Origin: an uncultured Clostridia bacterium
GTDB lineage: Bacteria; Bacillota; Clostridia; Peptostreptococcales; Anaerovoracaceae
DNA: 57,804 bases
Direction of reading: 5' to 3'
Assembly: GCA_934256595.1 (NCBI GenBank)
Contig: CAKQOW010000008.1
Location: forward strand, 1 to 57,804
Under the pieces are notes generated by a model. That model saw only the letters and a program-made list of their open reading frames with translations, had not been told where the DNA came from and did not search any database. Positions within the stretch are counted from its first letter, which is position 1. Each line of letters starts with the position of its first letter. Positions 7,682 to 16,936 of this stretch are shown in pieces. The position numbers and the translations under genes were made by a program.

Positions 7682-8621
7682 GGACACCTTTGACAGAGGA
7701 GAACTGTTCGGCAATCTGGACTGCAACCTCAAGCTCATTGAAGAGCATCTGGGCGTGGTTATTATACAGAGAGACAATATGCTCACAATCAAAGGCGACA
7801 AGCTTGAAACCGCAGAAAAAGTAATAAACGAGCTTATGACCCTTATCAGAAAAGGAGAGAAGCTTGATATACAGAAAGTAACATATATTATAGACCTGTG
7901 CAAACAGGGAATATCCTATGCAGAGAGCCATATGGACAAGGACATAGTGTGCTATACTCATATGGGCAAACCGCTTAAACCCAAAACGCTGGGGCAGAAA
8001 TACTACATCAGAAGCATGCGAAACAAAGACGTGGTATTCGGAATCGGGCCCGCAGGTACAGGCAAGACATATCTTGCAGTGGCAATGGCGGTAAACGCTT
8101 TCAAGAAAAAAGACGTACAGAAGATAATCCTTGCAAGACCTGCGGTTGAAGCAGGCGAGAGGCTGGGATTTCTGCCGGGAGATCTTCAGGATAAGGTTGA
8201 CCCGTATCTGAGACCTCTTTATGACGCGCTTTATGACATACTGGGCAGAGACACAGCGCTTAGACTCAAAGAAAAAGAAGTAATAGAGGTTGTGCCGCTG
8301 GCATATATGAGAGGCCGTACCCTTGACAACTCCTTCATAATTCTCGATGAGGCCCAGAACACCACAAGAGAGCAGATGAAAATGTTTCTGACACGAATGG
8401 GCTTTGGCTCCAGGGTGGTTGTCACAGGCGATGTCACACAGATAGACCTGCCGAGAGGCAAGACCTCAGGACTGACAGAGGCCGTAAGAGTTCTCAAGGG
8501 CGTAGACGATATTGATTTCTGTTTCCTCAAGGACACAGACGTGGTGCGTCACGAGCTGGTAAAGAAGATAATTAACGCATACGATAAATATTACGAAAAA
8601 AATCCACCAAAGGAAGAGTAA
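7638..8621 (+). CDS. phoH: PhoH-family ATPase
   Basis: The 327-residue product starts at GTG 7638, upstream of the yqfD stop. Walker A is GPAGTGKT at 137-144 and Walker B is FIILDEAQN at about 233-241, followed by the family's TGDVTQIDLPRG motif. The N-terminal 100 residues form a KH-like domain. PhoH (YbeZ) is an RNA-linked ATPase that works with the endoribonuclease YbeY in ribosome maturation, and ybeY follows three bases downstream. Confidence 0.95.
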   Translation: MTQSLNNTAKAIIIEDTFDRGELFGNLDCNLKLIEEHLGVVIIQRDNMLTIKGDKLETAEKVINELMTLIRKGEKLDIQKVTYIIDLCKQGISYAESHMDKDIVCYTHMGKPLKPKTLGQKYYIRSMRNKDVVFGIGPAGTGKTYLAVAMAVNAFKKKDVQKIILARPAVEAGERLGFLPGDLQDKVDPYLRPLYDALYDILGRDTALRLKEKEVIEVVPLAYMRGRTLDNSFIILDEAQNTTREQMKMFLTRMGFGSRVVVTGDVTQIDLPRGKTSGLTEAVRVLKGVDDIDFCFLKDTDVVRHELVKKIINAYDKYYEKNPPKEE

Positions 8622-8624
8622 CAG

Positions 8625-9077
8625 ATGAATATAACAGTAGACGGAGAAAACCTGCCTAAGCAGGCGATGATGAACAAAATAGAAGAAGCCGCAAAGGTAT
8701 GCCTTGAGCTGGAGAAAGTGGACAGCAATCTGGCAGAGATAAGCCTTACATTTGTGGATATGGAGGAAATACAGCAGCTCAACAGGGAATACAGGGACAC
8801 AGACTCTGTTACAGATGTTCTGTCTTTCCCTCAGTTTGAGAGCAAGGACGAGTTCCCTGAAACCGGGGAGATAATTATGGGAGATGTGGTTATCTGCACC
8901 GAAAAGGCAATGCTTCAGGCAGAGGAATTCGGTCACAGCCCCGAAAGAGAAATAATATATCTTTTCACTCACAGCCTGCTTCACCTTATGGGTTATGACC
9001 ATATGGAAGAGGACGAAAAGCAGATAATGAGACAAAAAGAAGAAGCTGTAATGAACAGGATAGACCTTGGGAGGTAA
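8625..9077 (+). CDS. ybeY: Endoribonuclease YbeY (rRNA maturation factor)
   Basis: The product is 150 residues. The zinc motif H-x3-H-x5-H is complete: H116, H120 and H126 in HSLLHLMGYDH. The upstream conserved segment DTDSVTDVLSFPQFE is also present. YbeY acts in 16S rRNA 3' end processing and ribosome quality control. In many Firmicutes an HD-family phosphohydrolase (pgpH) lies between phoH and ybeY; here they are directly adjacent. Confidence 0.95.
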   Translation: MNITVDGENLPKQAMMNKIEEAAKVCLELEKVDSNLAEISLTFVDMEEIQQLNREYRDTDSVTDVLSFPQFESKDEFPETGEIIMGDVVICTEKAMLQAEEFGHSPEREIIYLFTHSLLHLMGYDHMEEDEKQIMRQKEEAVMNRIDLGR

Positions 9078-9079
9078 GT

Positions 9080-9475
9080 ATGAAAGTAGAACAGTTAGAC
9101 ATAGACCTGTACAAAAAGGCAAAGGAAAACCTCAAAAACTCATACTGCCCGTTTTCGAAATTTCCTGTAAGCGCAATGCTTGTAGGAAAAAGCGGCAGAG
9201 TTTATTCAGGTGTAAACATCGAAAACTCATCATTCGGAGCGACAATCTGCGCGGAAAGAACCGCCATGGTTAAAGCCATCTCGGAGGGCGAGAGAGAATT
9301 TGACCGCATAGTTATAGCCACCGCAAAGCAGGACGGCTGGCCATGCGGCATATGCAGACAGTTTATGTATGAATTTGCACCGGATCTCAAGGTGGTTTCG
9401 GGAACGGATGAGGAGCATCTGGAAGCAGTATCATTAAGAGAGCTGCTGCCTAAGGGCTTCAGACTGGAGGAATAA
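9080..9475 (+). CDS. cdd: Cytidine deaminase
   Basis: This 131-residue protein is the size of homotetrameric cytidine deaminases. Catalytic and zinc residues are present: C57-A58-E59 and P88-C89-G90-x-C92. It hydrolyses cytidine and deoxycytidine to uridine forms in pyrimidine salvage. ATG 9080 follows the ybeY stop by two bases with GGGAGG just upstream. In many Firmicutes dgkA lies between ybeY and cdd; it is absent here. Confidence 0.95.
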   Translation: MKVEQLDIDLYKKAKENLKNSYCPFSKFPVSAMLVGKSGRVYSGVNIENSSFGATICAERTAMVKAISEGEREFDRIVIATAKQDGWPCGICRQFMYEFAPDLKVVSGTDEEHLEAVSLRELLPKGFRLEE

Positions 9476-9476
9476 T

Positions 9477-10376
9477 TTGAAATCAGGATTTATAGGAATT
9501 GTAGGCAGACCCAATGTGGGCAAATCCACACTGCTTAATTCAATACTCGGAGAAAAAATCGCAATAACAACGGACAAGCCCCAGACCACAAGGAACAGTA
9601 TCAGAGGCATATATACAAACCTTGATGAGAGTGGCGACGGTGTTCAGTTCATATTCATAGACACGCCGGGAATACACAAGGCAAGAAACAAGCTGGGAAA
9701 CTTTATGACCGAAACAGCCATAAGCACATTCAGAGAGGTTGATGTGATACTCTTCCTTGTAGATGATGAAATCGACAAGGGACCCGGAGACAGATACATT
9801 GCAGATATGCTTAAGGAAACAGACACTCCCAAAGTCCTTGTCATAAACAAAATGGATACAATGGATCCGGACAAGTACGGCAGAATATATGAGGCCTATG
9901 ACAGCATGGGAGTATTTGAACATATAATAGGGACTTCGGCGCTTAATCAGACTAATGTCGGCGAGCTGCTTTCAATGCTTGAGGGTATGGTAGATGAGGG
10001 ACCTATGTACTTCCCTGAGGATATGATAACAGATCACCCGGAGAGATTTATAGTAAGCGAGATAATCAGAGAAAAGCTGCTGCTTTATCTCAAGGACGAA
10101 GTGCCTCACGGAGTGGCCGTTGAAATCGAAAGCTACGAGGAGGAGGGCAGACTCACCAGAATAGGCGCAGTCATATACTGCGAAAAGAAATCCCACAAGG
10201 GAATAATCATAGGCAGGGACGGCAAGAAGCTAAAGGGAATAGGCAAAAGCGCCAGAGAAGAGATAGAAGCCCTTATAGGCACCAAAGTTTTTCTCCAGCT
10301 CTGGGTAAAGGTCAGAGAAAACTGGCGTGACAGCGACTTTGCGCTTTCCAATTTCGGATACAGGGACCAGAAATGA
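9477..10376 (+). CDS. era: GTPase Era
   Basis: The product is 299 residues from TTG 9477, with GGAGG 5-6 bases upstream. G1 is GRPNVGKST (10-18), G3 is DTPG (62-65), and G4 is NKMD (124-127). A C-terminal KH domain (about 205-290, with GRDGKKLKGIGKSAR) binds the 3' end of 16S rRNA. Era is needed for 30S assembly. The gene overlaps recO by four bases (ATGA). Confidence 0.97.
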   Translation: MKSGFIGIVGRPNVGKSTLLNSILGEKIAITTDKPQTTRNSIRGIYTNLDESGDGVQFIFIDTPGIHKARNKLGNFMTETAISTFREVDVILFLVDDEIDKGPGDRYIADMLKETDTPKVLVINKMDTMDPDKYGRIYEAYDSMGVFEHIIGTSALNQTNVGELLSMLEGMVDEGPMYFPEDMITDHPERFIVSEIIREKLLLYLKDEVPHGVAVEIESYEEEGRLTRIGAVIYCEKKSHKGIIIGRDGKKLKGIGKSAREEIEALIGTKVFLQLWVKVRENWRDSDFALSNFGYRDQK

Positions 10377-11137
10377 AGTTTGAAACCGAGGGCATAGTTT
10401 TAAAACAGATAAAAACAGTGGGCGGCAGGCGTATGATTGTGCTTCTGTCTGCAAGATACGGCAAGATAAGCGCGGGAAGCCGCATAAACGAGGGCGGCAA
10501 AAACAAATCGGCCCTTGCCATGAGACCTTTTACCTACGGCAGATATCAGATATTCAAAAGCAGAGACGCATATAACATCGACAGCGCCGAAACAATCAGA
10601 AGCTTCTACGGGCTGGGCGAAGATGTGGACAAGTATATGGCCGCATCGTATGTGCTCGAATTTACCGAAAAAATAGTGCCTTACGAGCAGCCGCAGCCTG
10701 CGGTAATGAAGCTTATCTGTGAATTTTTTTCCGAGCTTGAAAAAAGAGAAAGCAGATTTGAAACGCTGGTGCTGGCATATCAGATTAAGGTTTTAAAGAT
10801 ACTGGGCATTATGCCTGAGCTTGAATGCTGTATACAATGCGGGGAAAAGTCCGAACCTGTTGTATTCAGTATACCTGACGGAGGCCTGCTATGTAAAAAA
10901 TGTTATCAAAATACAGCAAATAATGATGATGACGGATTGATTTATACAATCAAGTTTGATATAGTAGGTATATTAAGGTACTTTGTAAAAAAACCTCTTT
11001 CTGATTTTAAAAATCTGGCATTACAGAAACCGATACTGGATCAGATAGAGGAAATAATAAAAAAATATATTTCTTATCATCTCGATGTAGGCAGACTCAA
11101 AAGCGAGTCTTTCATTGAGGAGAGTATCAGGAGGTAA
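10373..11137 (+). CDS. recO: DNA repair protein RecO
   Basis: The 254-residue product has an N-terminal OB fold (about 1-80, starting FETEGIVLKQIKTVGG) and a helical C-terminal domain with a zinc site: C153, C156, C174 and C177 (CIQC…CKKC). RecO loads RecA on SSB-coated DNA with RecR. It overlaps era by four bases, a common arrangement. Confidence 0.94.
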   Translation: MKFETEGIVLKQIKTVGGRRMIVLLSARYGKISAGSRINEGGKNKSALAMRPFTYGRYQIFKSRDAYNIDSAETIRSFYGLGEDVDKYMAASYVLEFTEKIVPYEQPQPAVMKLICEFFSELEKRESRFETLVLAYQIKVLKILGIMPELECCIQCGEKSEPVVFSIPDGGLLCKKCYQNTANNDDDGLIYTIKFDIVGILRYFVKKPLSDFKNLALQKPILDQIEEIIKKYISYHLDVGRLKSESFIEESIRR

Positions 11138-11141
11138 CAGT

Positions 11142-11978
11142 ATGGAGATTACATTAGAGAAGATTGAACTGGTTAAAGACAGAACCGGAGTAAGCTACAA
11201 AGAGGCAAAAGAGGCTCTTGAGAAATCAGAGGGAAGCGTTGTTGATGCAATAATTGCAATCGAAGAATCAATAGACGAAAAAACATCTAAGAGCTTTGGC
11301 AAAAAAGGCGAGGAGATACTTGCCAAGATTAAAGAGCTTGTCAGAAAAGGCAATGTTTCAAAGATAGTAGTCAAAAAAGACGGAGAGGTTATGCTCAACG
11401 TTCCTATCAATGTAGGTATCGTAAGCACTCTGATTGCGCCTTTTGCAATTATAATTGCCACAGCGGCCACATTCGGCTTCAAATGCACTATCGAAGTTGT
11501 CAAGGACGACGGCAGTGTGATTGACGTAAGCGAAATGGCAAACGATAAATTTGACGATGTTGTCGAAAAAAGCGCAGTTGTATTTGAGGGAGTCAAAAAC
11601 AAGAGCGCGGATATATATGAGGCAGCCAAGGCCAAGGCAGTCGAAAAAAATCTCGATGAAACCTTTGCAAATGTCAAGGACAAGGCAAAGGATCTGACAG
11701 AAAAGGCCGTAGACAAGGGCGCTGATTTATACGAAACCATGAAGACAAAGGCAGCAGAGGCCAATCTTGATGAAACTATAGAGACTGTCAGGGACAAGGC
11801 CAAGGATATGGCAGAGGCCGCAAAGACAAGAATCGACGCAGTTAAGGAATCCAAAGAAGATTTTGCAATCAATATTGCAGAGGATATAGAGGAGGCTGCC
11901 GATGCTGTCGAGGAGGAAATAGCAGAAGAACTGGACAGCGCAGTTAAAATCGTTGATATTACAGACAAGACAGAATAA
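11142..11978 (+). CDS. DUF4342 protein with UBA-like N-terminus and amphipathic helical repeats
   Basis: The product is 278 residues from ATG 11142, with GGAGG 6 bases upstream. Residues 1-45 resemble a UBA/EF-Ts N-terminal domain (DRTGVSYKEAKEALEKSEGS). Residues about 55-135 are the DUF4342 core with a hydrophobic stretch (about 88-110, STLIAPFAIIIATAATFGF). After that come two tandem repeats of about 38 residues (ADIYEAAKAKAVEKNLDETF… and ADLYETMKTKAAEANLDETI…), rich in Lys, Glu and Ala and reminiscent of LEA or apolipoprotein-like amphipathic helices, then an acidic tail. The function is unknown. It lies between recO and glycyl-tRNA synthetase with short gaps, so it is probably co-transcribed. 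Confidence 0.8.
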   Translation: MEITLEKIELVKDRTGVSYKEAKEALEKSEGSVVDAIIAIEESIDEKTSKSFGKKGEEILAKIKELVRKGNVSKIVVKKDGEVMLNVPINVGIVSTLIAPFAIIIATAATFGFKCTIEVVKDDGSVIDVSEMANDKFDDVVEKSAVVFEGVKNKSADIYEAAKAKAVEKNLDETFANVKDKAKDLTEKAVDKGADLYETMKTKAAEANLDETIETVRDKAKDMAEAAKTRIDAVKESKEDFAINIAEDIEEAADAVEEEIAEELDSAVKIVDITDKTE

Positions 11979-12001
11979 AGGAAAGCAGGTATTTTTTAAA
12001 G

Positions 12002-13405
12002 ATGGACAGAGCAGTAACAATGGAAAAAATCGTAGCCCTATGTAAGAACAGAGGATTTATATTCCCGGGTTCTGATATTTACGGAGGACTTGCAAACACA
12101 TGGGATTACGGTCCGCTTGGAGTTGAATTCAAAAACAATGTCAAAAAAGCGTGGTGGAAGAAATTCGTACAGGAGTCAAAGTACAATGTAGGTCTTGACG
12201 CTGCCATTCTTATGAACCCTCAGACATGGGTTGCCTCAGGTCACGTCGGCGGCTTTGCAGATCCGCTTATCGACTGCAAGGAGTGCAAGGCAAGATTCAG
12301 AGCAGACAAACTTATAGAGGATTATCTGCACGAAAACGGTATAGACGACGTTACGGTTGACGGCTGGTCAAACGAGAAGCTCGAAAGCTTTATAACCGAA
12401 AAAGGCATAGTGTGTCCTGAATGCGGCAAAAGCAACTTTACGTCAATCAGACAGTTTAACCTTATGTTCAAGACATTCCAGGGCGTAACCGAGGATTCAA
12501 AGTCAGAGATCTATCTCAGACCTGAAACTGCGCAGGGCATATTTGTAAACTTCAAAAACGTGCAGAGAGCTGCAAGAAAAAAAATTCCGTTCGGTATTGC
12601 TCAGGTTGGTAAATCATTCAGAAACGAAATAACACCGGGCAACTTCACTTTCAGAACAAGAGAGTTTGAGCAGATGGAGCTTGAATTCTTCTGTAAGCCC
12701 GGAACTGACCTTGAATGGTTTGCTTACTGGAAAGACTACTGTGCAAACTTCCTGAGATCACTTGGTATGAGCGAAGAGCATATCAAGCTCAGAGATCACG
12801 AGCAGGAGGAGCTGTCACACTACAGTAACGCTACAACAGATATTGAATATCTGTTCCCGTTTGGCTGGGGCGAGCTGTGGGGCATTGCAGACAGAACCGA
12901 CTTCGACTTAAGACAGCACAGTGAGCATTCAGGGCAGGAAATGAATTACGTTGATTCCGAAACAGGTGAAAAATATATACCTTACTGCATAGAACCGTCA
13001 CTTGGAGCAGACAGAGTTGCGCTTGCATTTCTGGTTGAAGCCTATGACGAAGAAACACTGACAGATGCCAAAGGCAAAGAAGACACAAGAGTTGTTATGA
13101 GATTCCACCCTGCGCTGGCGCCGTTTAAGGCGGCTGTGCTTCCGCTTGCAAAGAAGCTGTCAGATGTTGCAGAGCCTATCCACGAAGAGCTTTCAAAGTA
13201 CTTTATGGTTGACTACGACGCTGCAGGCTCAATAGGTAAGAGATATCGCCGTGAGGATGAGATTGGTACGCCGTTCTGTATCTGCGTTGACTTTGATACA
13301 GAAACCGACGGATGTGTCACTGTAAGAGACAGAGACACAATGGAGCAGGTTCGTATTCCTGTTGAACAGGTTCGAAACTATATAGAAGAAAGACTAGTAT
13401 TTTAA
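12002..13405 (+). CDS. glyS: Glycyl-tRNA synthetase, homodimeric type
   Basis: The 467-residue product is a class II synthetase of the single-chain dimeric type, not the alpha2-beta2 type. Motif 2 region reads IAQVGKSFRNEITPGNFTFR with the flipping-loop REFEQMELEFF; motif 3 is in EPSLGADRVALAFL (about 332-345). A zinc-binding-like insert has CKECKARF and CPECGKSN. The C-terminal anticodon-binding domain covers about 360-467. It starts 23 bases after the DUF4342 gene. No T-box leader fits in that gap. Confidence 0.96.
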   Translation: MDRAVTMEKIVALCKNRGFIFPGSDIYGGLANTWDYGPLGVEFKNNVKKAWWKKFVQESKYNVGLDAAILMNPQTWVASGHVGGFADPLIDCKECKARFRADKLIEDYLHENGIDDVTVDGWSNEKLESFITEKGIVCPECGKSNFTSIRQFNLMFKTFQGVTEDSKSEIYLRPETAQGIFVNFKNVQRAARKKIPFGIAQVGKSFRNEITPGNFTFRTREFEQMELEFFCKPGTDLEWFAYWKDYCANFLRSLGMSEEHIKLRDHEQEELSHYSNATTDIEYLFPFGWGELWGIADRTDFDLRQHSEHSGQEMNYVDSETGEKYIPYCIEPSLGADRVALAFLVEAYDEETLTDAKGKEDTRVVMRFHPALAPFKAAVLPLAKKLSDVAEPIHEELSKYFMVDYDAAGSIGKRYRREDEIGTPFCICVDFDTETDGCVTVRDRDTMEQVRIPVEQVRNYIEERLVF

Positions 13406-13426
13406 TTGAAAAGGAGATTAAATGTT

Positions 13427-16051
13427 ATGTCAAAGTTTGTTTATTCATTTAATGAAGGCTCAAAAGATATGAGAAGCCTTCTAGGCGGAAAAGGCGCTAA
13501 CCTTGCAGAAATGACAAAGATTGGCCTCCCGGTTCCTTTTGGTTTCACTGTTACTACAGAAGCTTGTAACAACTACTACGAAGAGGGCAGAAAAATAAGC
13601 GATGCTACAATCGATGAGATTTATGAACATCTTGCAGAGCTTGAAAACGTTACAGGCAAAAAGTTTGGCAGCGTAGACAATCCATTACTGGTTTCAGTAC
13701 GTTCAGGTGCTGTATTCTCAATGCCGGGTATGATGGATACAATCTTAAACCTCGGTCTTAATGACGATGCGGTTGTAGGTCTTGCAAACCTTACAGAAAA
13801 CGAAAGATTTGCATACGATAGCTACAGAAGATTTATCCAGATGTTCGGTGACGTTGTAATGGAAATCCCTAAGACTAAGTTCGATGCTATATTTGATGCC
13901 AAAAAAGAAGAAAAAGGCTGCAAATATGACGTTGACCTTACAACAGAGGACCTCAAGGCAATCATTGCGGACTATAAAATATTAGTAAAGAACGAAATGG
14001 GAAGAGATTTCCCTCAGAACCCTAAAGATCAGCTTATGGAAGCTGTAATGGCAGTATTCAGATCATGGAACAACGAAAGAGCTATACTTTACAGACAGCT
14101 CAACAATATCCCCGGAAACCTGGGTACAGCGGTAAACGTACAGTCAATGGTATTCGGTAATATGGGTGACACATCAGGAACAGGTGTAGCATTCACAAGA
14201 AACCCTGCAAACGGTGAAAACAACATCTTCGGAGAATTCCTTGTAAACGCACAGGGCGAAGACGTAGTTGCAGGTATCAGAACACCTCAGCCTATAGCTG
14301 AAATGGAACAGGCATTCCCTGAAGTATACAAAGACTTCACAAGAATTGCTGAAATCCTCGAAAAACACTACTGCGACATGCAGGATATGGAATTTACAGT
14401 TGAAAGAAACAAGCTGTTTATGCTCCAGACAAGAAACGGCAAGAGAACAGCTGCTGCTGCTGTAAAGATTGCGGTTGATATGGAAAACGAGGGCCTTATC
14501 GATAAGAGAACAGCTGTTACAAGACTTGAACCGGGTCAGATAGATCAGCTTCTTCACCCTACATTTGATGCAGACGAAGTTAAAAAGGCAGAAATCCTCA
14601 CAAGAGGTCTTGCTGCATCACCGGGCGCTGCTGCAGGTAAGATCTACTTCAACGCTGCAGACGCTGTAGAAGCTGCTGCAAACGGCGAAAAAGCAGTTCT
14701 TGTAAGACTTGAAACATCACCTGAGGACCTTGCAGGCATGGTAGCTGCAGAGGGCATACTTACTGCAAGAGGCGGAATGACTTCACACGCTGCGGTAGTA
14801 GCAAGAGGTATGGGTAAGTGCTGCGTATCAGGCTGCTCAGAAATTAAAGTAAACGAAGAAGGCAAGACTTTAGAAGTTGCAGGATATACTTTTAAAGAGG
14901 GCGACTATATATCACTCAACGGTACAGACGGAAGCGTATACAAGGGACTTGTTGCAACAAAGGCTCCCGAACTTTCAGGCGACTTCGGAACTATCATGAA
15001 ATGGGCTGATGAAATCAGAACATTAAAGGTCAGAACAAATGCGGACAACCCTAGAGATGCAAAACAGGCTGTAGAATTCGGTGCAGAGGGTATCGGACTT
15101 TGCAGAACAGAGCACATGTTCTTCGAAGAGGAAAGAATTCCTGCAATCAGAAGAATGATTATGGCAGACACAGAAGAAGAAAGAAGAGAAGCTCTTGCAT
15201 TCCTGCTTCCTTATCAGAAAGGCGACTTCAAGGGCATCTACGAGGTAATGGAAGAAAGACCTGTAACTATCAGACTTCTTGACCCTCCTCTACATGAGTT
15301 CATTCCTCACACAGACGAAGAACTTCACGAGCTTGCAAAGACAATCAATGTGCCTTATGAAAAGCTTGCAAAGAAAGCAGAAGAGCTTCATGAGTTCAAC
15401 CCTATGCTGGGTCACAGAGGATGCCGTCTTGCAGTAACATTCCCTGAAATCGCTGAGATGCAGGCAGAAGCTATAATTATGGCTGCAATCGAAGTAAGAA
15501 AAGAAAAGGGATACGATATCGTACCTGAAATTATGATTCCGCTGGTAGGATCAAAGGCAGAGCTTGCAGACGTTAAGAAAACAGTAACTAAGAAGATTGA
15601 CGAAGTATTCGCAAGAGAGGGAGTAAGCTTCAAGTATCTTGTAGGTACTATGATCGAAATTCCAAGAGCTGCACTTACAGCTGATGAAATCGCAGAAGAA
15701 GCAGAATTCTTCTCATTCGGCACAAACGACCTTACTCAGATGACATTCGGTTTCTCAAGAGACGATACAGGCGCTATCATCAAGGAATACAGAAACAAGA
15801 ACATCTTCGAGGAAGATCCGTTCCAGCAGCTTGACCAGGTAGGCGTTGGCAAACTTGTCAAAATGGCTGTAGAGCTTGGTAAGGAAACAAGACCTAACAT
15901 CAAGCTTGGTATCTGCGGAGAACACGGCGGAGATCCTAAGACTATAGATTTCTGCTACAGAACAGGATTAAACTATGTATCCTGCTCACCGTTCAGAGTT
16001 CCTATCGCAAGACTTGCAGCAGCTCAGGCAGTTGTAAACAACGAAAAATAA
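13427..16051 (+). CDS. ppdK: Pyruvate, phosphate dikinase
   Basis: The product is 874 residues, the usual length, from ATG 13427 with AAGGAG about 10 bases upstream. It has an N-terminal ATP-grasp domain (GGKGANLAEM at about 23-32), the swivelling phosphohistidine domain with H454 in GGMTSHAAVVARGMG, and a PEP/pyruvate barrel ending with GICGEHGG. It interconverts pyruvate + ATP + Pi and PEP + AMP + PPi. The codon choice is strongly biased (AAC, TTC, ATC, AGA), as in the aldehyde dehydrogenase at 56142, which suggests high expression. A terminator follows. Confidence 0.97.
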   Translation: MSKFVYSFNEGSKDMRSLLGGKGANLAEMTKIGLPVPFGFTVTTEACNNYYEEGRKISDATIDEIYEHLAELENVTGKKFGSVDNPLLVSVRSGAVFSMPGMMDTILNLGLNDDAVVGLANLTENERFAYDSYRRFIQMFGDVVMEIPKTKFDAIFDAKKEEKGCKYDVDLTTEDLKAIIADYKILVKNEMGRDFPQNPKDQLMEAVMAVFRSWNNERAILYRQLNNIPGNLGTAVNVQSMVFGNMGDTSGTGVAFTRNPANGENNIFGEFLVNAQGEDVVAGIRTPQPIAEMEQAFPEVYKDFTRIAEILEKHYCDMQDMEFTVERNKLFMLQTRNGKRTAAAAVKIAVDMENEGLIDKRTAVTRLEPGQIDQLLHPTFDADEVKKAEILTRGLAASPGAAAGKIYFNAADAVEAAANGEKAVLVRLETSPEDLAGMVAAEGILTARGGMTSHAAVVARGMGKCCVSGCSEIKVNEEGKTLEVAGYTFKEGDYISLNGTDGSVYKGLVATKAPELSGDFGTIMKWADEIRTLKVRTNADNPRDAKQAVEFGAEGIGLCRTEHMFFEEERIPAIRRMIMADTEEERREALAFLLPYQKGDFKGIYEVMEERPVTIRLLDPPLHEFIPHTDEELHELAKTINVPYEKLAKKAEELHEFNPMLGHRGCRLAVTFPEIAEMQAEAIIMAAIEVRKEKGYDIVPEIMIPLVGSKAELADVKKTVTKKIDEVFAREGVSFKYLVGTMIEIPRAALTADEIAEEAEFFSFGTNDLTQMTFGFSRDDTGAIIKEYRNKNIFEEDPFQQLDQVGVGKLVKMAVELGKETRPNIKLGICGEHGGDPKTIDFCYRTGLNYVSCSPFRVPIARLAAAQAVVNNEK

Positions 16052-16071
16052 ATCAAACCCTATATAAACAG

Positions 16072-16101
16072 AACCGTCTGTCATGTGGCAGGCGGTTTTG
16101 T
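16072..16101 (+). terminator. Rho-independent terminator after ppdK
   Basis: AACCGTCTGTC pairs with GGCAGGCGGTT (two G-U pairs) around an ATGT loop, followed by a short T run. Confidence 0.8.
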
Positions 16102-16125
16102 GTGCGCAATATATTTCACGAAAAT

Positions 16126-16160
16126 CTCACTTGCCTGCCGGGCAGTGTGAGCCGTATAAT
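16126..16160 (+). promoter_or_regulatory. Promoter overlapped by an inverted repeat, upstream of the alarmone synthetase gene
   Basis: TTGCCT (16131-16136) and TATAAT (16155-16160) are 18 bases apart. An imperfect inverted repeat CTCAC-TGCC…GGCA-GTGAG (16126-16151) covers the -35 box and spacer. It could be an operator. Confidence 0.55.
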
Positions 16161-16256
16161 ATATTAAGGAGATTAACCGGCGGATATGGCAATACAGGAC
16201 ATATCGTGGTAAAATAAACAGATGGGGTATTTTTGATTAGAAAAGAAAGGGAACTT

Positions 16257-16934
16257 ATGGACAAAGAATTAAAACCGATAGAGGCAATGCTTGAGAAGTT
16301 TTCCATGGAGGAACTCGAGGACGTTATAAGGTCGGGACGCGAGTTTCGAAAAATAATGTCGTATTACAAATGCGCCATGATGGAAATTGAAACAAAGCTC
16401 AAGGTCCTCAACGAAAATATGTCGCTGCAGCACGACAGAAATCCTATAGAGAGCATCAAGACAAGGCTCAAAACACCCGAAAGCATCATTGAAAAAATGA
16501 TCAGGAGGGGTATTCCTTTTGATCCAAAGGCTCTTGAGGAGCAGATGTTTGATATTGCAGGTGTCAGAGTAATATGCTCGTTTTTAAAAGACGTATATTT
16601 TCTCGAGGAGCATCTTTTAAGGCAGGACGACGTAGTGCTTGTCGAAAGGAAAGACTACATAGATAGTCCTAAGGCAAACGGTTACAGAAGCCTTCATCTT
16701 ATCGTATCAATCCCTATATTTCTGGCAGGCGAAACAAGGCTTATGAATGTTGAGATACAGCTCAGGACCATAGCCATGGACTTCTGGGCCAGCCTTGAGC
16801 ACAAGCTCAAATACAAAAAAGAGATTGAATGTACAGATGAGATTATGGCAGAGCTCAAGCAGTGCGCAGAGGAGAGCGCGGCGCTTGATGTGAAGATGCA
16901 GAATTTACATAACAAAATGATAAAGGTGGACTGA
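16257..16934 (+). CDS. Small alarmone synthetase (RelA/SpoT-domain GTP pyrophosphokinase)
   Basis: The product is about 225 residues with a single RelA/SpoT synthetase domain and no HD hydrolase, TGS or ACT domains, like Bacillus YjbM/YwaC. Conserved segments are FDIAGVRVICSF, DYIDSPKANGYRSLHLIV and VEIQLRTIAMDFWASLEHKL. It transfers pyrophosphate from ATP to GTP or GDP, making (p)ppGpp. I preferred ATG 16257 (AAAGGGA just upstream); a TTG at 16233 would add eight residues. It lies two bases before the malic enzyme gene, so the two are probably co-transcribed. Confidence 0.9.
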   Translation: MDKELKPIEAMLEKFSMEELEDVIRSGREFRKIMSYYKCAMMEIETKLKVLNENMSLQHDRNPIESIKTRLKTPESIIEKMIRRGIPFDPKALEEQMFDIAGVRVICSFLKDVYFLEEHLLRQDDVVLVERKDYIDSPKANGYRSLHLIVSIPIFLAGETRLMNVEIQLRTIAMDFWASLEHKLKYKKEIECTDEIMAELKQCAEESAALDVKMQNLHNKMIKVD

Positions 16935-16936
16935 TT

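Noticed and set aside
9067..9273. 68-codon plus-strand frame overlapping the cdd start
   Set aside because: It lies in another frame over a clear cytidine deaminase with intact active-site motifs and has no similarity to a known protein.
11195..11968. Long Ser/Ala-rich open frame on the minus strand
   Set aside because: It is exactly antisense to the DUF4342 gene, whose GAA/AAG/GCA-rich codons give an open reverse frame. There is no ribosome binding site and no known family.
12002..13405. T-box leader for glycyl-tRNA synthetase
   Set aside because: Only 23 bases separate this gene from the preceding one; there is no space for a T-box.
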